Origin: Chamaesiphon sp. 336R_metabinner_41
GTDB taxonomy: Bacteria > Cyanobacteriota > Cyanobacteriia > Cyanobacteriales > Chamaesiphonaceae
Direction of reading: 5' to 3'
Length of the DNA: 64,000 nt
Assembly (NCBI GenBank): GCA_025359915.1
Contig: JANYDE010000028.1
Coordinates: 1 to 64,000 of the forward strand
This document shows, piece by piece, positions 45,281 to 55,838 of the stretch. The notes below the pieces were generated by a model that searched no databases, was not told the origin of the DNA, and saw only the letters and a list, made by a program, of their open reading frames with translations. Each line of letters starts with the position of its first letter. The stretch's first letter is position 1. The position numbers and the translations under genes are program-made.

Positions 45281-48200
45281 TCATCCCTTACCACCAGTCA
45301 AGCGTTTCAGGCGCATAGTTTGTAAAAACCAGTAAAAGATGGCACCTGGGAGCGAAAATAACAACCACAGTGGCGATAATATGAAAGCCAAAATTATGCC
45401 ACCAATAGCGGTGGTAGCACCTAACAATTGAAATAAAATAATACGCGGTCGTCTATGCACAGCACCGAGTTTGATACTACCACCTTGAAGCCACCAGTAA
45501 ATTGACTGTAAACCACCATCTAGCCAGTGATAAAGTGGATAGCGGATTGCGGGAGTATTCGCAGAGGTCCTAAATGCTTGAACTAGTAAATTTCGCAAAG
45601 TTAGTACAATGGTGGTGCCGAAGTTAATCAGTGTAACCAATGGCATATTTTCCCATAGTTTATCAACACCAATCTGATATTGATTGCGGAAAAAGTTCTG
45701 CTGCTGTGTCGCTAAATTAGTCAGAGATTGATGGATAATACGGGCGATTGTATTTGGATTGGATGGCAATAAAGAATCTACTGGGTTGAAATTTCGATGA
45801 TTAATTGATGGTTGTATATCTCGAGACAATCGCCACCATCCAGGTTGTTCATCCATACCTTCGATAACGGAATGAACATCACTAGTCAATATTTCTCGAT
45901 GTCCAGCAGCCACGAGATTTGCTAGAATTTTGCGAAGTTCGATTCGATCAATTCGTAAGCCAGGTTGAGCTAAGTACGCGAGATGTTCGATGATTATTTG
46001 GCGTTCATTTCCAGTTAAGTGAGGGAGTGATTCCGTCAGCAGCCAGTCCAAATACTGGGCTTGGCTACAATTGGCTCTATTCGTTTCTCGTTGGACAAAG
46101 TTCGCAAAATTAGTTACAGATTTGGGGGTGATAATTCCTTCGAGGATGCAATTTAAGCCATCTAAACGTCCCCATAAGAGATCGTTCGATCTCCATGATT
46201 TTTTAAATACTCCACCGATATTATATAGTTTATCTCCGCCTAATTTATCCTGAACATTTTTACCATTACCCATGCCCAATTGAGAATTGTCGGGACTAAT
46301 ACAGATGGGGTTGATGATTTCTTTTTCGTTTAAACTAGTGAGATATTCAAATGGATATAATTCTCGATCGACAACTTCAAAAATGTTCCAGTATTGTAGC
46401 AATCGATCGGTGTATTGATTATCCGATCTTTCGATAATAACTTTTGCTGCTAGATTAATTTGTTTAAGAATACTCGGAAAGCTTTGATTAGAATTATTAT
46501 CATATTCTAGTTGTTTATCAGTCCAAATTAATCGACGCAGATCGTGACTTTGTTGAAGCTCGGCAATTCGTTGTTTAAATTGCGCAAAGATGCTCGAAAT
46601 TCGAGTTTGTGATAGCCAGCGATCTCGGTCATTATCTGCGGCTAATGCGGGTAAATCAATCCAGAAATAAATTGGAATAGTTTCGAGATGAGTACCAGAT
46701 GTATCGTGTGGTACGAATGTCTGAAATCTCGTACCGTCGAGCATGAATCGATGCAATCGGAAGATAAGTTCGTAGACTAATACACGCAGTTGTCGATCAT
46801 TTGCTTGTTGATTGATGAGATAATAAAAATGATTACGCACAGCTCGATCTCGCAATAATAGATCGAAGCTAGCTCTGACCACTTCTAGCAATTTGATATT
46901 GCAACTTAATTGCTTCGACAAATGTTCGAGTTGTTGCCGAACACTTAATTCAAGTTTTTTAGACAGCAAATCTGTCACTTTATCAATTAGATAAAAATGT
47001 TGACGAACACTATATTCAACGTCTAAATCTACCACTTGTGACTCGAACCGATCGAGTAATTTGTGATGATGAATTCGATCTTGGCTACTGGTAAATTTAC
47101 TAATTAAGATCCGATCAATCTTATCCAGAATAGCTGAGTACTGAGTATTCTGCGATCCCAGATCCGCCTGGAGCAAGAGTGGTAAATTTCGATCGCGAAA
47201 ATCGAATAATCTACCCCGTAGATAAATTTGTGATTGAGTGCGATCACTACCTTCTAAGAGTTGCTGAGATTCAATTGCAAATTCTGCTCGATCGATCAAT
47301 GTTTGATACCGACGCACCTTATGATTGTGTTCCTGAATTGTGCGTAGATCGTTGGTAATACTCTGTTGAATTGGAATCGATAAAAATGCCGTTTGGAGCA
47401 TTTGCTCGACCCGTGCTTTTTTCTTGCGTTCTACTTGGATATTTTCACTTAACCGATCTGGGTTGGGATCGACATAAAATAATTTGCGTTGACTCGATCG
47501 ATCCGGTAATCGATAATATGCTTCCTTCATCAGACAAGTCAAGGGTGCATTGTCGAGTAAACCTCCATCCAGAAAATACAATTTATCCCCTCGATCTTGG
47601 GATAGATTTGGAGCATAAGGTTTTGTTAATCTGCCCCACGTCACCAACTGACAATCTACCAAATTTTGGCGATCCTGAACATCCACTTCAACTAATGGAA
47701 AAATCACGGGAATTCCCGCTGTAATCTGACACAATTTGACTAAAGCTTGACAGGTATCATTGGCAGTTCTCGGCAAAGTTGGATCGCAATAATAAGGATT
47801 AAATGGTTCTTTGCGTCCCTGACGATGTTTGAGCCGAAAGATGGCTCGATGATTTTTTGAGCCGAGATTGATTTTATGATCGTCTAAGACTCGATCTACT
47901 TTACCAAAATAATCAGTTCCAGCGATCGCTAGATCTAATTCTTTGGTGGTTGAAAGCCATTCTTGCGGCGATCGTGGTAATTTACGATCGACCCCTTTCA
48001 TCAAAGCTGCAACTAAGCCCCGTTGATTTTCCAGAGGAGAGGCTCCTCCAAAAAAACTTTCGCCATTAGCTCCCGCAACTTGAGTTTTGAATAGATTAGG
48101 CTGTCGGAGTAATTTGAGCAAATCGCCACTATTGCGCCAAATACTGGCAAATTCACTAAAGTCTACTATTTCGCGGTCATTACTGTTGGCAATCGCATAA

Positions 48201-48436
48201 GCTAGTAAAATACCATTGACACCACCTGCCGAACTTCCGGAAATTACATCCACGACTAAATCGGCATCCGTCAGGGCTTTGACTAATTTATAGAGACCGC
48301 GACCTCGGATGGCATGATAAAATTCTTGGCAAATACCATGAGTGTAGATCGCCAAGGATAAACCACCATAGACTACCAAACCCAACTGCATTTCACGCAA
48401 AAACTTTGGCTGATAATAGCTACGTTGATTAGACAT
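45281..48436 (-). CDS. Patatin-like phospholipase with membrane tail
   Basis: This large protein (1051 residues) starts with a patatin domain. The glycine-rich oxyanion segment is VVYGGLSLAIYTHG, the nucleophile is the Ser in ISGSSAGGVNGI near 68, and the catalytic Asp is in FLDGGLLDNAPL near 290. It resembles the patatin/DUF3376 family. A long coiled-coil/helical middle part follows, with Gln- and Arg-rich segments. The end has two hydrophobic helices (IILFQLLGATTAIGGIIL near 995 and WLLFSLPGAIFYWFL near 1025), so it is probably membrane-bound. A lipase role is inferred from the domain. Confidence 0.9.
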   Translation of the reverse strand: MSNQRSYYQPKFLREMQLGLVVYGGLSLAIYTHGICQEFYHAIRGRGLYKLVKALTDADLVVDVISGSSAGGVNGILLAYAIANSNDREIVDFSEFASIWRNSGDLLKLLRQPNLFKTQVAGANGESFFGGASPLENQRGLVAALMKGVDRKLPRSPQEWLSTTKELDLAIAGTDYFGKVDRVLDDHKINLGSKNHRAIFRLKHRQGRKEPFNPYYCDPTLPRTANDTCQALVKLCQITAGIPVIFPLVEVDVQDRQNLVDCQLVTWGRLTKPYAPNLSQDRGDKLYFLDGGLLDNAPLTCLMKEAYYRLPDRSSQRKLFYVDPNPDRLSENIQVERKKKARVEQMLQTAFLSIPIQQSITNDLRTIQEHNHKVRRYQTLIDRAEFAIESQQLLEGSDRTQSQIYLRGRLFDFRDRNLPLLLQADLGSQNTQYSAILDKIDRILISKFTSSQDRIHHHKLLDRFESQVVDLDVEYSVRQHFYLIDKVTDLLSKKLELSVRQQLEHLSKQLSCNIKLLEVVRASFDLLLRDRAVRNHFYYLINQQANDRQLRVLVYELIFRLHRFMLDGTRFQTFVPHDTSGTHLETIPIYFWIDLPALAADNDRDRWLSQTRISSIFAQFKQRIAELQQSHDLRRLIWTDKQLEYDNNSNQSFPSILKQINLAAKVIIERSDNQYTDRLLQYWNIFEVVDRELYPFEYLTSLNEKEIINPICISPDNSQLGMGNGKNVQDKLGGDKLYNIGGVFKKSWRSNDLLWGRLDGLNCILEGIITPKSVTNFANFVQRETNRANCSQAQYLDWLLTESLPHLTGNERQIIIEHLAYLAQPGLRIDRIELRKILANLVAAGHREILTSDVHSVIEGMDEQPGWWRLSRDIQPSINHRNFNPVDSLLPSNPNTIARIIHQSLTNLATQQQNFFRNQYQIGVDKLWENMPLVTLINFGTTIVLTLRNLLVQAFRTSANTPAIRYPLYHWLDGGLQSIYWWLQGGSIKLGAVHRRPRIILFQLLGATTAIGGIILAFILSPLWLLFSLPGAIFYWFLQTMRLKRLTGGKG

Positions 48437-48794
48437 GATTGCAAATTACGCGCAATATACGGAGCAAGGGTTCGGGGTGTAAATTAGGATTGGGTTATTT
48501 CGGTTGAGCATCGCTGTTGGTGGAAGAGCACGCAATGCACAGGCTGCGCCAATGGATCGCTTTCGATTCATCAGCCACTAGCCAAATATTGATAATCACC
48601 ACGATCATTATTACTATTTTAACAGATGATTTGGTAACTATTATTACACGGCGCAACTGCATGTGATGAGGATGTGCGGATTTTCGATATTTTCGACGAA
48701 ATGCCCAAATTGTGGCAAGCTAAAGAGGAGAACTCGATCGCCAACGAGTCCCTGTAGCAGATAATTGCATCCAAACCCTTACCGTTGCTTGTAT
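48437..48794. other. 358-nt gap between divergent genes
   Basis: No coding frame is supported here. It lies between the divergent patatin-like gene and ispG and probably holds both promoters. Confidence 0.55.
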
Positions 48795-50018
48795 ATGCAG
48801 ACCCTTCCAGCACCCACTCAGTCCGCTTACAGTAATTTAGGTACAGATACCACGATTCATCGCCGGAAGACCCGTCCTGTAGCGGTTGGAAGCATCATTA
48901 TCGGTGGCACTCATCCCGTCGTCGTTCAGTCGATGATCAATGAGGATACACTCGATATTGATGGTGCAGTAGCTGGAATTCGCCGTCTCCATGAGATTGG
49001 CTGTGAAATCGTCCGCGTAACCGTCCCCAGCATGGCTCACGCCAAAGCTTTGGCACAAATTAAACAACAACTCATCGATACATATCAACTCGTCCCCCTC
49101 GTCGCCGATGTTCACCACAATGGGATGAAAATCGCGTTAGAAGTTGCCAAACACGTAGACAAAGTACGTATCAATCCTGGCTTGTACGTATTCGAGAAAC
49201 CCAAACCAGATCGCACTGAATATACCCCTACGGAGTTTGCGGAAATTGGCGACAATATTCGCGACATGCTCGAACCATTAGTCATCTCGCTCCGCGATCA
49301 AAACAAAGCGATGCGGATTGGAGTCAATCATGGTTCCCTCGCCGAACGGATGCTATTTACCTATGGGGACACACCCGAAGGGATGGTAGAATCGGCCCTA
49401 GAGTGTATCCGCATTTGTCGATCGTTTGACTTTCACAATCTCGTCATCTCGATGAAAGCTTCCCGCGTCCCCGTGATGGTAGCCGCCTATCGATTGCTCG
49501 CGCAACGGATGGATGCAGCCGGAATGGATTACCCCATTCACTTGGGAGTCACAGAAGCTGGCGATGGCGAGTACGGACGAATTAAATCTACTGCGGGAAT
49601 TGCCACACTACTAGCCGAAGGAATTGGCGATACCCTGCGCGTATCTCTCACCGAAGCTCCCGAAAAAGAAATTCCCGTCTGTTATAGTATTCTTCAATCC
49701 CTAGGATTGCGGAAAACAATGGTAGAGTATGTCGCCTGTCCTTCCTGTGGACGGACATTATTTAACCTCGAAGAAGTCCTCCATCAAGTTCGATCTGCTA
49801 CCAATCATCTAGTCGGCTTGGACATAGCAGTAATGGGCTGTATTGTCAATGGACCTGGCGAAATGGCCGATGCAGACTATGGTTATGTCGGTAAAACACC
49901 TGGATATATCTCCCTATATCGCGGTCGCGATGAGATTAAACGAGTGCCAGAAGCCGATGGTGTAGCTGAATTGATTGCTTTAATTAAATCAGACGATCGA
50001 TGGGTTGAGCCAGAATAA
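48795..50018 (+). CDS. ispG: 4-hydroxy-3-methylbut-2-enyl diphosphate synthase
   Basis: IspG (GcpE) makes HMBPP in the MEP isoprenoid pathway, with electrons from ferredoxin in cyanobacteria. ATG 48795 ([16 protein letters not shown]) gives 407 residues; an in-frame TTG at 48765 is rejected. The TIM-barrel part contains [18 protein letters not shown] (near 40) and [13 protein letters not shown]. The [4Fe-4S] cysteines lie in [11 protein letters not shown] and [11 protein letters not shown] (third Cys). Length fits the bacterial two-domain type. Confidence 0.97.
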   Translation: MQTLPAPTQSAYSNLGTDTTIHRRKTRPVAVGSIIIGGTHPVVVQSMINEDTLDIDGAVAGIRRLHEIGCEIVRVTVPSMAHAKALAQIKQQLIDTYQLVPLVADVHHNGMKIALEVAKHVDKVRINPGLYVFEKPKPDRTEYTPTEFAEIGDNIRDMLEPLVISLRDQNKAMRIGVNHGSLAERMLFTYGDTPEGMVESALECIRICRSFDFHNLVISMKASRVPVMVAAYRLLAQRMDAAGMDYPIHLGVTEAGDGEYGRIKSTAGIATLLAEGIGDTLRVSLTEAPEKEIPVCYSILQSLGLRKTMVEYVACPSCGRTLFNLEEVLHQVRSATNHLVGLDIAVMGCIVNGPGEMADADYGYVGKTPGYISLYRGRDEIKRVPEADGVAELIALIKSDDRWVEPE

Positions 50019-50131
50019 ATCGATCGATCTTAGTAGTGACTAAAGTCATTGGTACAAGCTATGATGATGTGTTAGATTAAAAATAATATCGCCACAGTAC
50101 TTTTCCGTTTCCTGCTAATTTCTGATAAATC

Positions 50132-51418
50132 ATGAAGATCCAAAAAAATGGGCTAGTTATTGGGGCAACGGCATTAGTCCTCACAGCAGTAGCAGTTACT
50201 GGTGCGGGGCTTCATCTTCCCAAAGGGGTGGCATTCTTCAAAGATAGTCCGAAAGAACTAGTAGACGAAGTGTGGCAAGTCGTCGATCGATATTATGTCG
50301 ATGGCACCTTCAATCAGAAAGACTGGCGGGCAATCCGCAAGCAATACCTTCAAAAAAATTATAAGAGCAAAGAAGAGGTCTACAAAGCGACTCGTCAGAT
50401 GCTCAAAAATCTTGGCGATCCTTATACCAGATTCATGGATCCCAAAGAGTTTCGGGATCTTCAGGTCGAAACTTCAGGTCAGTTGATTGGGGTCGGAATT
50501 CAACTCAGCCAAAATGAGAAAACTAAAAAGCTGGAAGTAATCGCGCCGATCGAAGATACTTCAGCCTCGAAAGCTGGGATTTTATCTAAAGATATTATCA
50601 CCAAAATTGATAGTAAAAGTACTGCGGGCATGGATGTCAATCAAGCAGTACAACTAATTCGCGGCAAAGAAGGGACTAGCGTCAAACTAACCATTCAACG
50701 CGACGGTAGTCAAACCCTGGAATTTAATCTGTTACGTCAACAAATTGAGATCCACCCCGTCGAAGCGAAATATCGTCCCAAAGAACTTGGCGGTATCGGT
50801 TATATTCGGCTCAAACAATTTAGTGCCAACGCCGCGACTGAAATGGGTACAGCCCTTGGCAAACTTGAAAGCCAAGGTGCAACAGGATACGTCCTCGATT
50901 TGAGATCGAATCCAGGCGGGTTATTGTACGGGGCGATCGATATCGCGCGGATGTGGTTAGATGAAGGTAAAATCGTTTCCACTAAAAACCGTCAAGGTAC
51001 TGAAGACGCTAATGCCGCCAACCATACCGCCATCACCAAGAAACCCCTCGTCATCCTCGTCGATGGTGGCTCCGCCAGTGCGAGTGAAATCCTCTCCGGT
51101 GCGCTTCAGGACAACAAACGCGCCCAACTAGTCGGTACAACAACCTTTGGCAAAGGCTTGGTGCAATCGGTGCGTCCTCTCAGCGACGGTGCGGGAATGG
51201 CGGTGACAATTGCTAAATACTATACCCCTAGCGGCAAAGATATCAATCACGCCGGAATCAAGCCAGATGTCGAAATCAAACTAAGCAAAGCTCAAATCAA
51301 AGAACTGGTTAAAGATCGGACTCGATTTGGAACTGCTGCCGATCCGCAGTATGCCAAAGCAGTCCAAATATTGCAAGCCACCATCGCTGCTAATGGTAAT
51401 TCTGCCCAAAAAAAGTAG
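50132..51418 (+). CDS. C-terminal processing peptidase (S41)
   Basis: The 428-residue protease has an N-terminal hydrophobic segment (about 5-28) acting as signal or anchor, a helical cap, a PDZ domain (about 105-195, with GQLIGVGIQLSQNEK) and an S41 core. The catalytic Ser lies in DGGSASASEILSG, and the catalytic Lys in TTFGKGLVQSV. Such CtpA/B/C proteases process proteins in the lumen or periplasm, for example pre-D1. The paralogue cannot be fixed here. It is separated by a 44-bp palindrome from the convergent Tab2-like gene. Confidence 0.9.
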   Translation: MKIQKNGLVIGATALVLTAVAVTGAGLHLPKGVAFFKDSPKELVDEVWQVVDRYYVDGTFNQKDWRAIRKQYLQKNYKSKEEVYKATRQMLKNLGDPYTRFMDPKEFRDLQVETSGQLIGVGIQLSQNEKTKKLEVIAPIEDTSASKAGILSKDIITKIDSKSTAGMDVNQAVQLIRGKEGTSVKLTIQRDGSQTLEFNLLRQQIEIHPVEAKYRPKELGGIGYIRLKQFSANAATEMGTALGKLESQGATGYVLDLRSNPGGLLYGAIDIARMWLDEGKIVSTKNRQGTEDANAANHTAITKKPLVILVDGGSASASEILSGALQDNKRAQLVGTTTFGKGLVQSVRPLSDGAGMAVTIAKYYTPSGKDINHAGIKPDVEIKLSKAQIKELVKDRTRFGTAADPQYAKAVQILQATIAANGNSAQKK

Positions 51419-51646
51419 ATAGCGGTTTACCGACGGATGTTGCGAACGTTCCTGCTGTCGCAAACGTTCCTCCGGTGGAGGATTCGTCGTGTAAACTAGA
51501 GTCTAAATCCGATTGTTCGATCGAGCAATCAGTCAACGATCTGACTAATCACTATCTTACGAGGGCGTTATATTACCTGTGGTTTACTGCAAAAGAGTAA
51601 GCTGATTATGTTAATAAGTGCGTGTTTGAGCAATAACAGGCTCTAG

Positions 51647-51690
51647 ATTTATATCGACAAGTATCTATATAGATACTTGTCGATATAAAT
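51647..51690. repeat. 44-bp perfect palindrome without loop
   Basis: Two 22-bp arms (ATTTATATCGACAAGTATCTAT and its exact complement) meet with no loop between the convergent ctp and Tab2-family genes. It is A/T-rich. Confidence 0.95.
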
Positions 51691-51700
51691 GTAGAAAATA

Positions 51701-52516
51701 CTAATTACTTTGCAATAACCAAACACCGCTATTGGTGATGCCGGAATCATCGGGAGTCACTAATAGAAAATGTAAGCCATGTACCAGGAGTTTTCGAGCT
51801 TCAAAGAGTTTAGCCGCTTGACTGACTTCAGGATCGTTGAAAGTTAGCATCACCCATCGATCTGCTAAACCTGCATCTAAGACTAAACCCCCAGGATCGT
51901 CGCCCAAATAATTGAGACTGACAGGAGCTATTTCAGCCATCCACCGCGCTAACCGCATCGATTGCCTGCCGCCATAGATAATTACGCCAGGGACAGCTAC
52001 ATTAGATCCTAGCCCCCAATGGGGAGGTAATAAATAATCTGGCATCGAAACGATCGGAATCGGTCGATCTGCAAAATCTGATACTAATTGTCCGGCTGTC
52101 AGCGTCACAAATTGCCATTTGTCACCAACTAAATAATCGGGAATCGGTAATGGTGGGGGTGATTCTATTAGTAATGGTTGATAATTAGAATTACCATAAC
52201 TCTGAGCCTGTTGGTGCAATAACTTTTTCAGCGCAATCGTCCGCCGCGTTGCTACAACTTCAATGCCTAGTTTCGCGCCAGCAGTCTGGATTAGACCAAA
52301 ACTTTGCGGTCGAAAAACTTGGATTATTTTATGTAGATCATCAGTCATAGCTAATTTTATCTGGGCTGCAATCCAATCAGAATTAACCTGCTTTTGCGGA
52401 CAAATCGCCGTATGATACCATCCTCCATCCGCAGCACAAATAACCAGTTCCCAAAGAATTTCTCCATGTTCATTTTGTTGCGGACGACTAGAAATATCTG
52501 CTTGTAAAATGGTCAT
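51701..52516 (-). CDS. Tab2/Atab2-family RNA-binding protein
   Basis: ATG 52516 (MTILQADISSRPQQNEHGE) gives 271 residues; a longer in-frame start at 52606 runs through C-rich repeats and is rejected. The sequence has LWELVICAADGG, IIQVFRPQSFGLIQTAG, RRTIALKKLL, DRPIPIVSMPDYLLPPHWGLG and VPGVIIYGGRQSM. It ends GLHFLLVTPDDSG, all typical of the family. In plants and algae this family is needed for translation of photosystem mRNAs. Its cyanobacterial target is not known. Confidence 0.88.
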   Translation of the reverse strand: MTILQADISSRPQQNEHGEILWELVICAADGGWYHTAICPQKQVNSDWIAAQIKLAMTDDLHKIIQVFRPQSFGLIQTAGAKLGIEVVATRRTIALKKLLHQQAQSYGNSNYQPLLIESPPPLPIPDYLVGDKWQFVTLTAGQLVSDFADRPIPIVSMPDYLLPPHWGLGSNVAVPGVIIYGGRQSMRLARWMAEIAPVSLNYLGDDPGGLVLDAGLADRWVMLTFNDPEVSQAAKLFEARKLLVHGLHFLLVTPDDSGITNSGVWLLQSN

Positions 52517-52541
52517 GGGGGAGATGGGAGATGGGAGATGG
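52517..52541. repeat. CTCCCAT heptamers before the Tab2-family gene
   Basis: Three CTCCCAT units (on the coding strand) lie directly before the start at 52516. This is the same unit as at 6173, 42573 and 44560. Confidence 0.9.
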
Positions 52542-52646
52542 GGAGTTTGTCCGTAACATGTCGATCGAGTAGATTGAGAGTATTTACAAGGGATACCTGT
52601 CAGCAACCCCTACAGATTATCCCAAATCCACAGACCAATAATACTT

Positions 52647-53126
52647 ATGACCGATCGAGATCTGCCTGTAGCTGTGGTAGCCAGCGAAGTTGCACCACGA
52701 GTCAAACCATCGAACTATCCAGAGCCATTCGCATCGCGGATGGTGGGTAGAGAAAAACGTGCTCTGGGGGATTTGTTTGGCTTGGCAAATTTTGGAGTGA
52801 ATCTGACAAGGCTTGCACCTGGTAGTGAGTCAGCATTGCGCCATGCTCATACCAAGCAAGATGAATTTATCTATATTCTACAAGGTGATCCGGTGTTAAT
52901 TACCGATGCTGGCACAACCCAACTAGCACCAGGGATGTGCGCAGGATTTAAAGCTGGAAATGGCAATGGACATCAGTTAATTAATCGTACCAGCGAAGAA
53001 GTAGTTTATTTAGAAATTGGCGATCGGAGTATCGATGATGCGGGTATCTATCCCGATGACGATCTTCAAGCACTATTTGGCGATGGCAAATGGGAGTTTA
53101 CTCACAAAGATGGTTCGCCATATTGA
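52647..53126 (+). CDS. Cupin-domain protein
   Basis: The 159-residue protein has a single cupin barrel. Motif 1 is [22 protein letters not shown] (His-x-His and Glu) near 65-85. Motif 2 is [17 protein letters not shown] near 105-120. These can bind a metal. It resembles cupin proteins of unknown role. It ends 70 nt before menB, and the two may be cotranscribed. Confidence 0.8.
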   Translation: MTDRDLPVAVVASEVAPRVKPSNYPEPFASRMVGREKRALGDLFGLANFGVNLTRLAPGSESALRHAHTKQDEFIYILQGDPVLITDAGTTQLAPGMCAGFKAGNGNGHQLINRTSEEVVYLEIGDRSIDDAGIYPDDDLQALFGDGKWEFTHKDGSPY

Positions 53127-53196
53127 AAGTAAGCATTCGATCGTCAACAGCGGTAAACTTAAACTTGTTAAAAGCCTCATAGTTACAATACCCAGC

Positions 53197-54030
53197 ATGG
53201 ACATCACCTGGCAATCGGTTAAAACATACACAGATATTCTTTATCATAAAGCCGATGGCATCGCCAAAGTGACGATAAATCGTCCTGAAAAGCGGAATGC
53301 TTTCCGCCCACAGACGGTATTTGAGATGTATGATGCGTTTTGTGATGCGCGGGAAGATACCAGTATTGGGGTAGTGTTGCTGACAGGTGCAGGCCCCCAT
53401 ACAGATGGTAAATATGCCTTCTGTTCTGGCGGCGATCAATCGGTGCGCGGACATGGGGGTTATCAGGGCGCAGACGGGATTCCGCGTCTAAATGTACTAG
53501 ACCTTCAAAGATTGATTCGATCGATGCCTAAGGCGGTAATAGCCCTGGTTGGGGGTTATGCGATCGGGGGTGGTCATGTTTTGCATTTAATTTGCGATTT
53601 GACGATTGCGGCTGATAATGCGATTTTCGGGCAAACGGGACCGAAAGTCGGTAGTTTTGACGGTGGGTTTGGCGCGAGTTATTTGGCGAGAATCGTCGGA
53701 CAAAAGAAGGCGCGGGAAATCTGGTATCTGTGTCGTCAATATGACGCTCAAGCAGCATTAGATATGGGTTTGGTTAATTGTGTCGTACCGATCGATCAAT
53801 TGGAAGCAGAAGGGATACAATGGGCACAGGAAATTTTAGCCAAAAGTCCGATCGCCATTCGCTGCCTCAAAGCCTCACTCAATGCCGATTGTGATGGACA
53901 AGCAGGTTTACAAGAATTAGCTGGTAATGCCACTTTACTCTACTACATGACCGAGGAAGGTGCTGAAGGTAAGCAAGCATTCCTCGAAAAGCGACAACCC
54001 AATTTCCGCCAGTATCCCTGGTTGCCTTAA
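53197..54030 (+). CDS. menB: 1,4-dihydroxy-2-naphthoyl-CoA synthase
   Basis: MenB closes the naphthoquinone ring in menaquinone synthesis, here for phylloquinone of photosystem I. ATG 53197 ([20 protein letters not shown]) gives 277 residues; an earlier in-frame start at 53017 would overlap the cupin gene and is rejected. Markers are [12 protein letters not shown], the oxyanion region [17 protein letters not shown] (near 88), [37 protein letters not shown] and the tail [18 protein letters not shown]. Confidence 0.96.
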   Translation: MDITWQSVKTYTDILYHKADGIAKVTINRPEKRNAFRPQTVFEMYDAFCDAREDTSIGVVLLTGAGPHTDGKYAFCSGGDQSVRGHGGYQGADGIPRLNVLDLQRLIRSMPKAVIALVGGYAIGGGHVLHLICDLTIAADNAIFGQTGPKVGSFDGGFGASYLARIVGQKKAREIWYLCRQYDAQAALDMGLVNCVVPIDQLEAEGIQWAQEILAKSPIAIRCLKASLNADCDGQAGLQELAGNATLLYYMTEEGAEGKQAFLEKRQPNFRQYPWLP

Positions 54031-54110
54031 TTTGCCAGAAATAGGGGAACCCGACGGGTGCGAGCCGCTGGTGCAAGATGTGAGTATACCGATGAACGAT
54101 CGATTAAAAT

Positions 54111-55289
54111 TTATTTAGTCTGCCAATATTGATAAGCAGTATACGCCATCGTCACGACACCAGTAATAATCGCTGACTCATCCACGATAAATTGGGGATG
54201 ATGGAGCGGATAATTCTTGGCATCCTGGACACCTACCCCCAATCGAAACATCGCTCCTGGCGCGTGTTGGAGGTAGACAGAGAAGTCTTCGGCACCGAGA
54301 GATGCTTCGGGTAATATTTGGACTCGATCGATCCCCCATGCGGCTCTAGCTGATGATTCGAGCATCTGTGTCAAGGCGATATCATTTTGGACTGAGGGCA
54401 CGCCGCGCCGATAATTTACTTGACATTTTGCCCCATACGTTCGACAAATATTGGTGACAATCTGCTCGATCCAACTGGGGAGTGTTGCATGAGTGTCAGG
54501 ATGGAGCGATCGAACCGTACCGGATAACTCGACTCGATCGGCGATAATATTCGGAGCGCGTCCACCGCTAATCGTACCAATGGTGAGGACGATCGGGCGT
54601 AATGGGTTCTGGGTGCGGCTAATTGCCTGCTGAAGCCCCGTAATTACTTGGGAGGCAATCCAGATCGCATCTACAGCTTCATGGGGTCTCGCACCATGTC
54701 CAGACTCGCCGATAATGGTAATGTCTAAGTCATCAGCCGCCGCTGTCAACGCGCCATACCTAATCCCGATCGAGCCTGCTGGAATCGATGGAAACACATG
54801 GAGGGAGAAAATACTATCCACGTCGTTCATCACCCCGTCAGCGACCATCCAGGTGGCACCCTGGGCGATTTCTTCAGCGGGTTGAAAGATAAATCGTGTT
54901 CTGCCTGGTAGTTCGACACCCAATTGGGCGAGAATCATCGCCGTGCCCAATCCCACGGTAGTATGGACATCATGGCCGCAAGCGTGCATTACGCCTTGAT
55001 TTTTGGAGCTAAATGCCAATCCTGTATTCTCGACGATTGGCAGTGCGTCCATATCAGTCCGAATTGCCAATAATCGATCGTCTGTACCTGCACCAGCAAG
55101 TTCGCCGACAACTCCAGTTTTGCCGATGGCTTCTTGGGGATGCAATCCAGCCGCTGATAATATTCCGGCAATATATGCAGATGTCTGATATTCTTTTCCG
55201 CTCAATTCTGGATGTGCATGAAGATGACGGCGAATTTCAATCAGTCGGGGTGCGAGTTCGGTCGCGATGGCATGAATTCGATCGAGCAT
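54111..55289 (-). CDS. M20 family amidohydrolase
   Basis: ATG 55289 (MLDRIHAIATELAPRLIEIR) gives 392 residues; the longer in-frame start at 55394 runs through C-rich repeats. The metal-binding residues lie in RTDMDALPIVENTG and MHACGHDVHTTVGLG. QPAEEIAQGATWM, SGHGARPHEAVDAIW and SLGAEDFSVYLQHAPGAM follow. It resembles IAA-amino acid or hippurate amidohydrolases (M20D), which remove amino acids from conjugates. The substrate is not known. Confidence 0.92.
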   Translation of the reverse strand: MLDRIHAIATELAPRLIEIRRHLHAHPELSGKEYQTSAYIAGILSAAGLHPQEAIGKTGVVGELAGAGTDDRLLAIRTDMDALPIVENTGLAFSSKNQGVMHACGHDVHTTVGLGTAMILAQLGVELPGRTRFIFQPAEEIAQGATWMVADGVMNDVDSIFSLHVFPSIPAGSIGIRYGALTAAADDLDITIIGESGHGARPHEAVDAIWIASQVITGLQQAISRTQNPLRPIVLTIGTISGGRAPNIIADRVELSGTVRSLHPDTHATLPSWIEQIVTNICRTYGAKCQVNYRRGVPSVQNDIALTQMLESSARAAWGIDRVQILPEASLGAEDFSVYLQHAPGAMFRLGVGVQDAKNYPLHHPQFIVDESAIITGVVTMAYTAYQYWQTK

Positions 55290-55370
55290 TGGGAAAGGGG
55301 GAAGGGGGTAGCTGGGAGCTGGGAGGGCAAGACCATCGCTCACAATAGCAAGGGGTGATTCAATTGATGT

Positions 55371-55802
55371 ATGCTGAATACTATGGCAGATCAAAATGAA
55401 ACAATATTGGGCTTCGATCCGGGGAAGGATAAATGCGGCGTAGCTGTGATGGATGGCAGTCGAGCTTTACTTTATCATCAAGTATTGTTGACAGCCGAGG
55501 TAATTCCTCAAATTAGTGATTTATCTCAGCAGTATAGCGTCAGTCGGGTCGTTATGGGCGATCAAACCACTGCGAAACAATGGAATCAGAAATTAACGAC
55601 AGCGTTTCCTGATTTACCGATTTCTTTAGTTGACGAACGATATAGTAGTTTAGAGGCACGCGATCGATATTGGCAAATGTACCCAGCTAATTTTCTCACT
55701 AAATTGATTCCCAAAGGAATGCGTCAGCCGCCACGTCCGATCGACGATCTTGTTGCTATTATTTTAATCGAAAGATATTTGAAATTAATAATCAATAATT
55801 AA
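55371..55802 (+). CDS. RNase H-fold resolvase-like protein
   Basis: 143 residues. The start is ATG 55371; ATG 55383 (MADQNETILGFDPGKDKCGV) is a near alternative. ILGFDPGKDKCGVAVMDG holds the first Asp of an RNase H fold. VDERYSSLEARDRYWQ has the conserved Glu and DDLVAIILIERYL the third acidic group. It resembles the YqgF/RuvX superfamily but differs from the usual RuvX form. Role in Holliday-junction or rRNA processing is an inference. Confidence 0.8.
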   Translation: MLNTMADQNETILGFDPGKDKCGVAVMDGSRALLYHQVLLTAEVIPQISDLSQQYSVSRVVMGDQTTAKQWNQKLTTAFPDLPISLVDERYSSLEARDRYWQMYPANFLTKLIPKGMRQPPRPIDDLVAIILIERYLKLIINN

Positions 55803-55838
55803 TAATATTAATTATTAATTATTACCTAACATCTGCAT

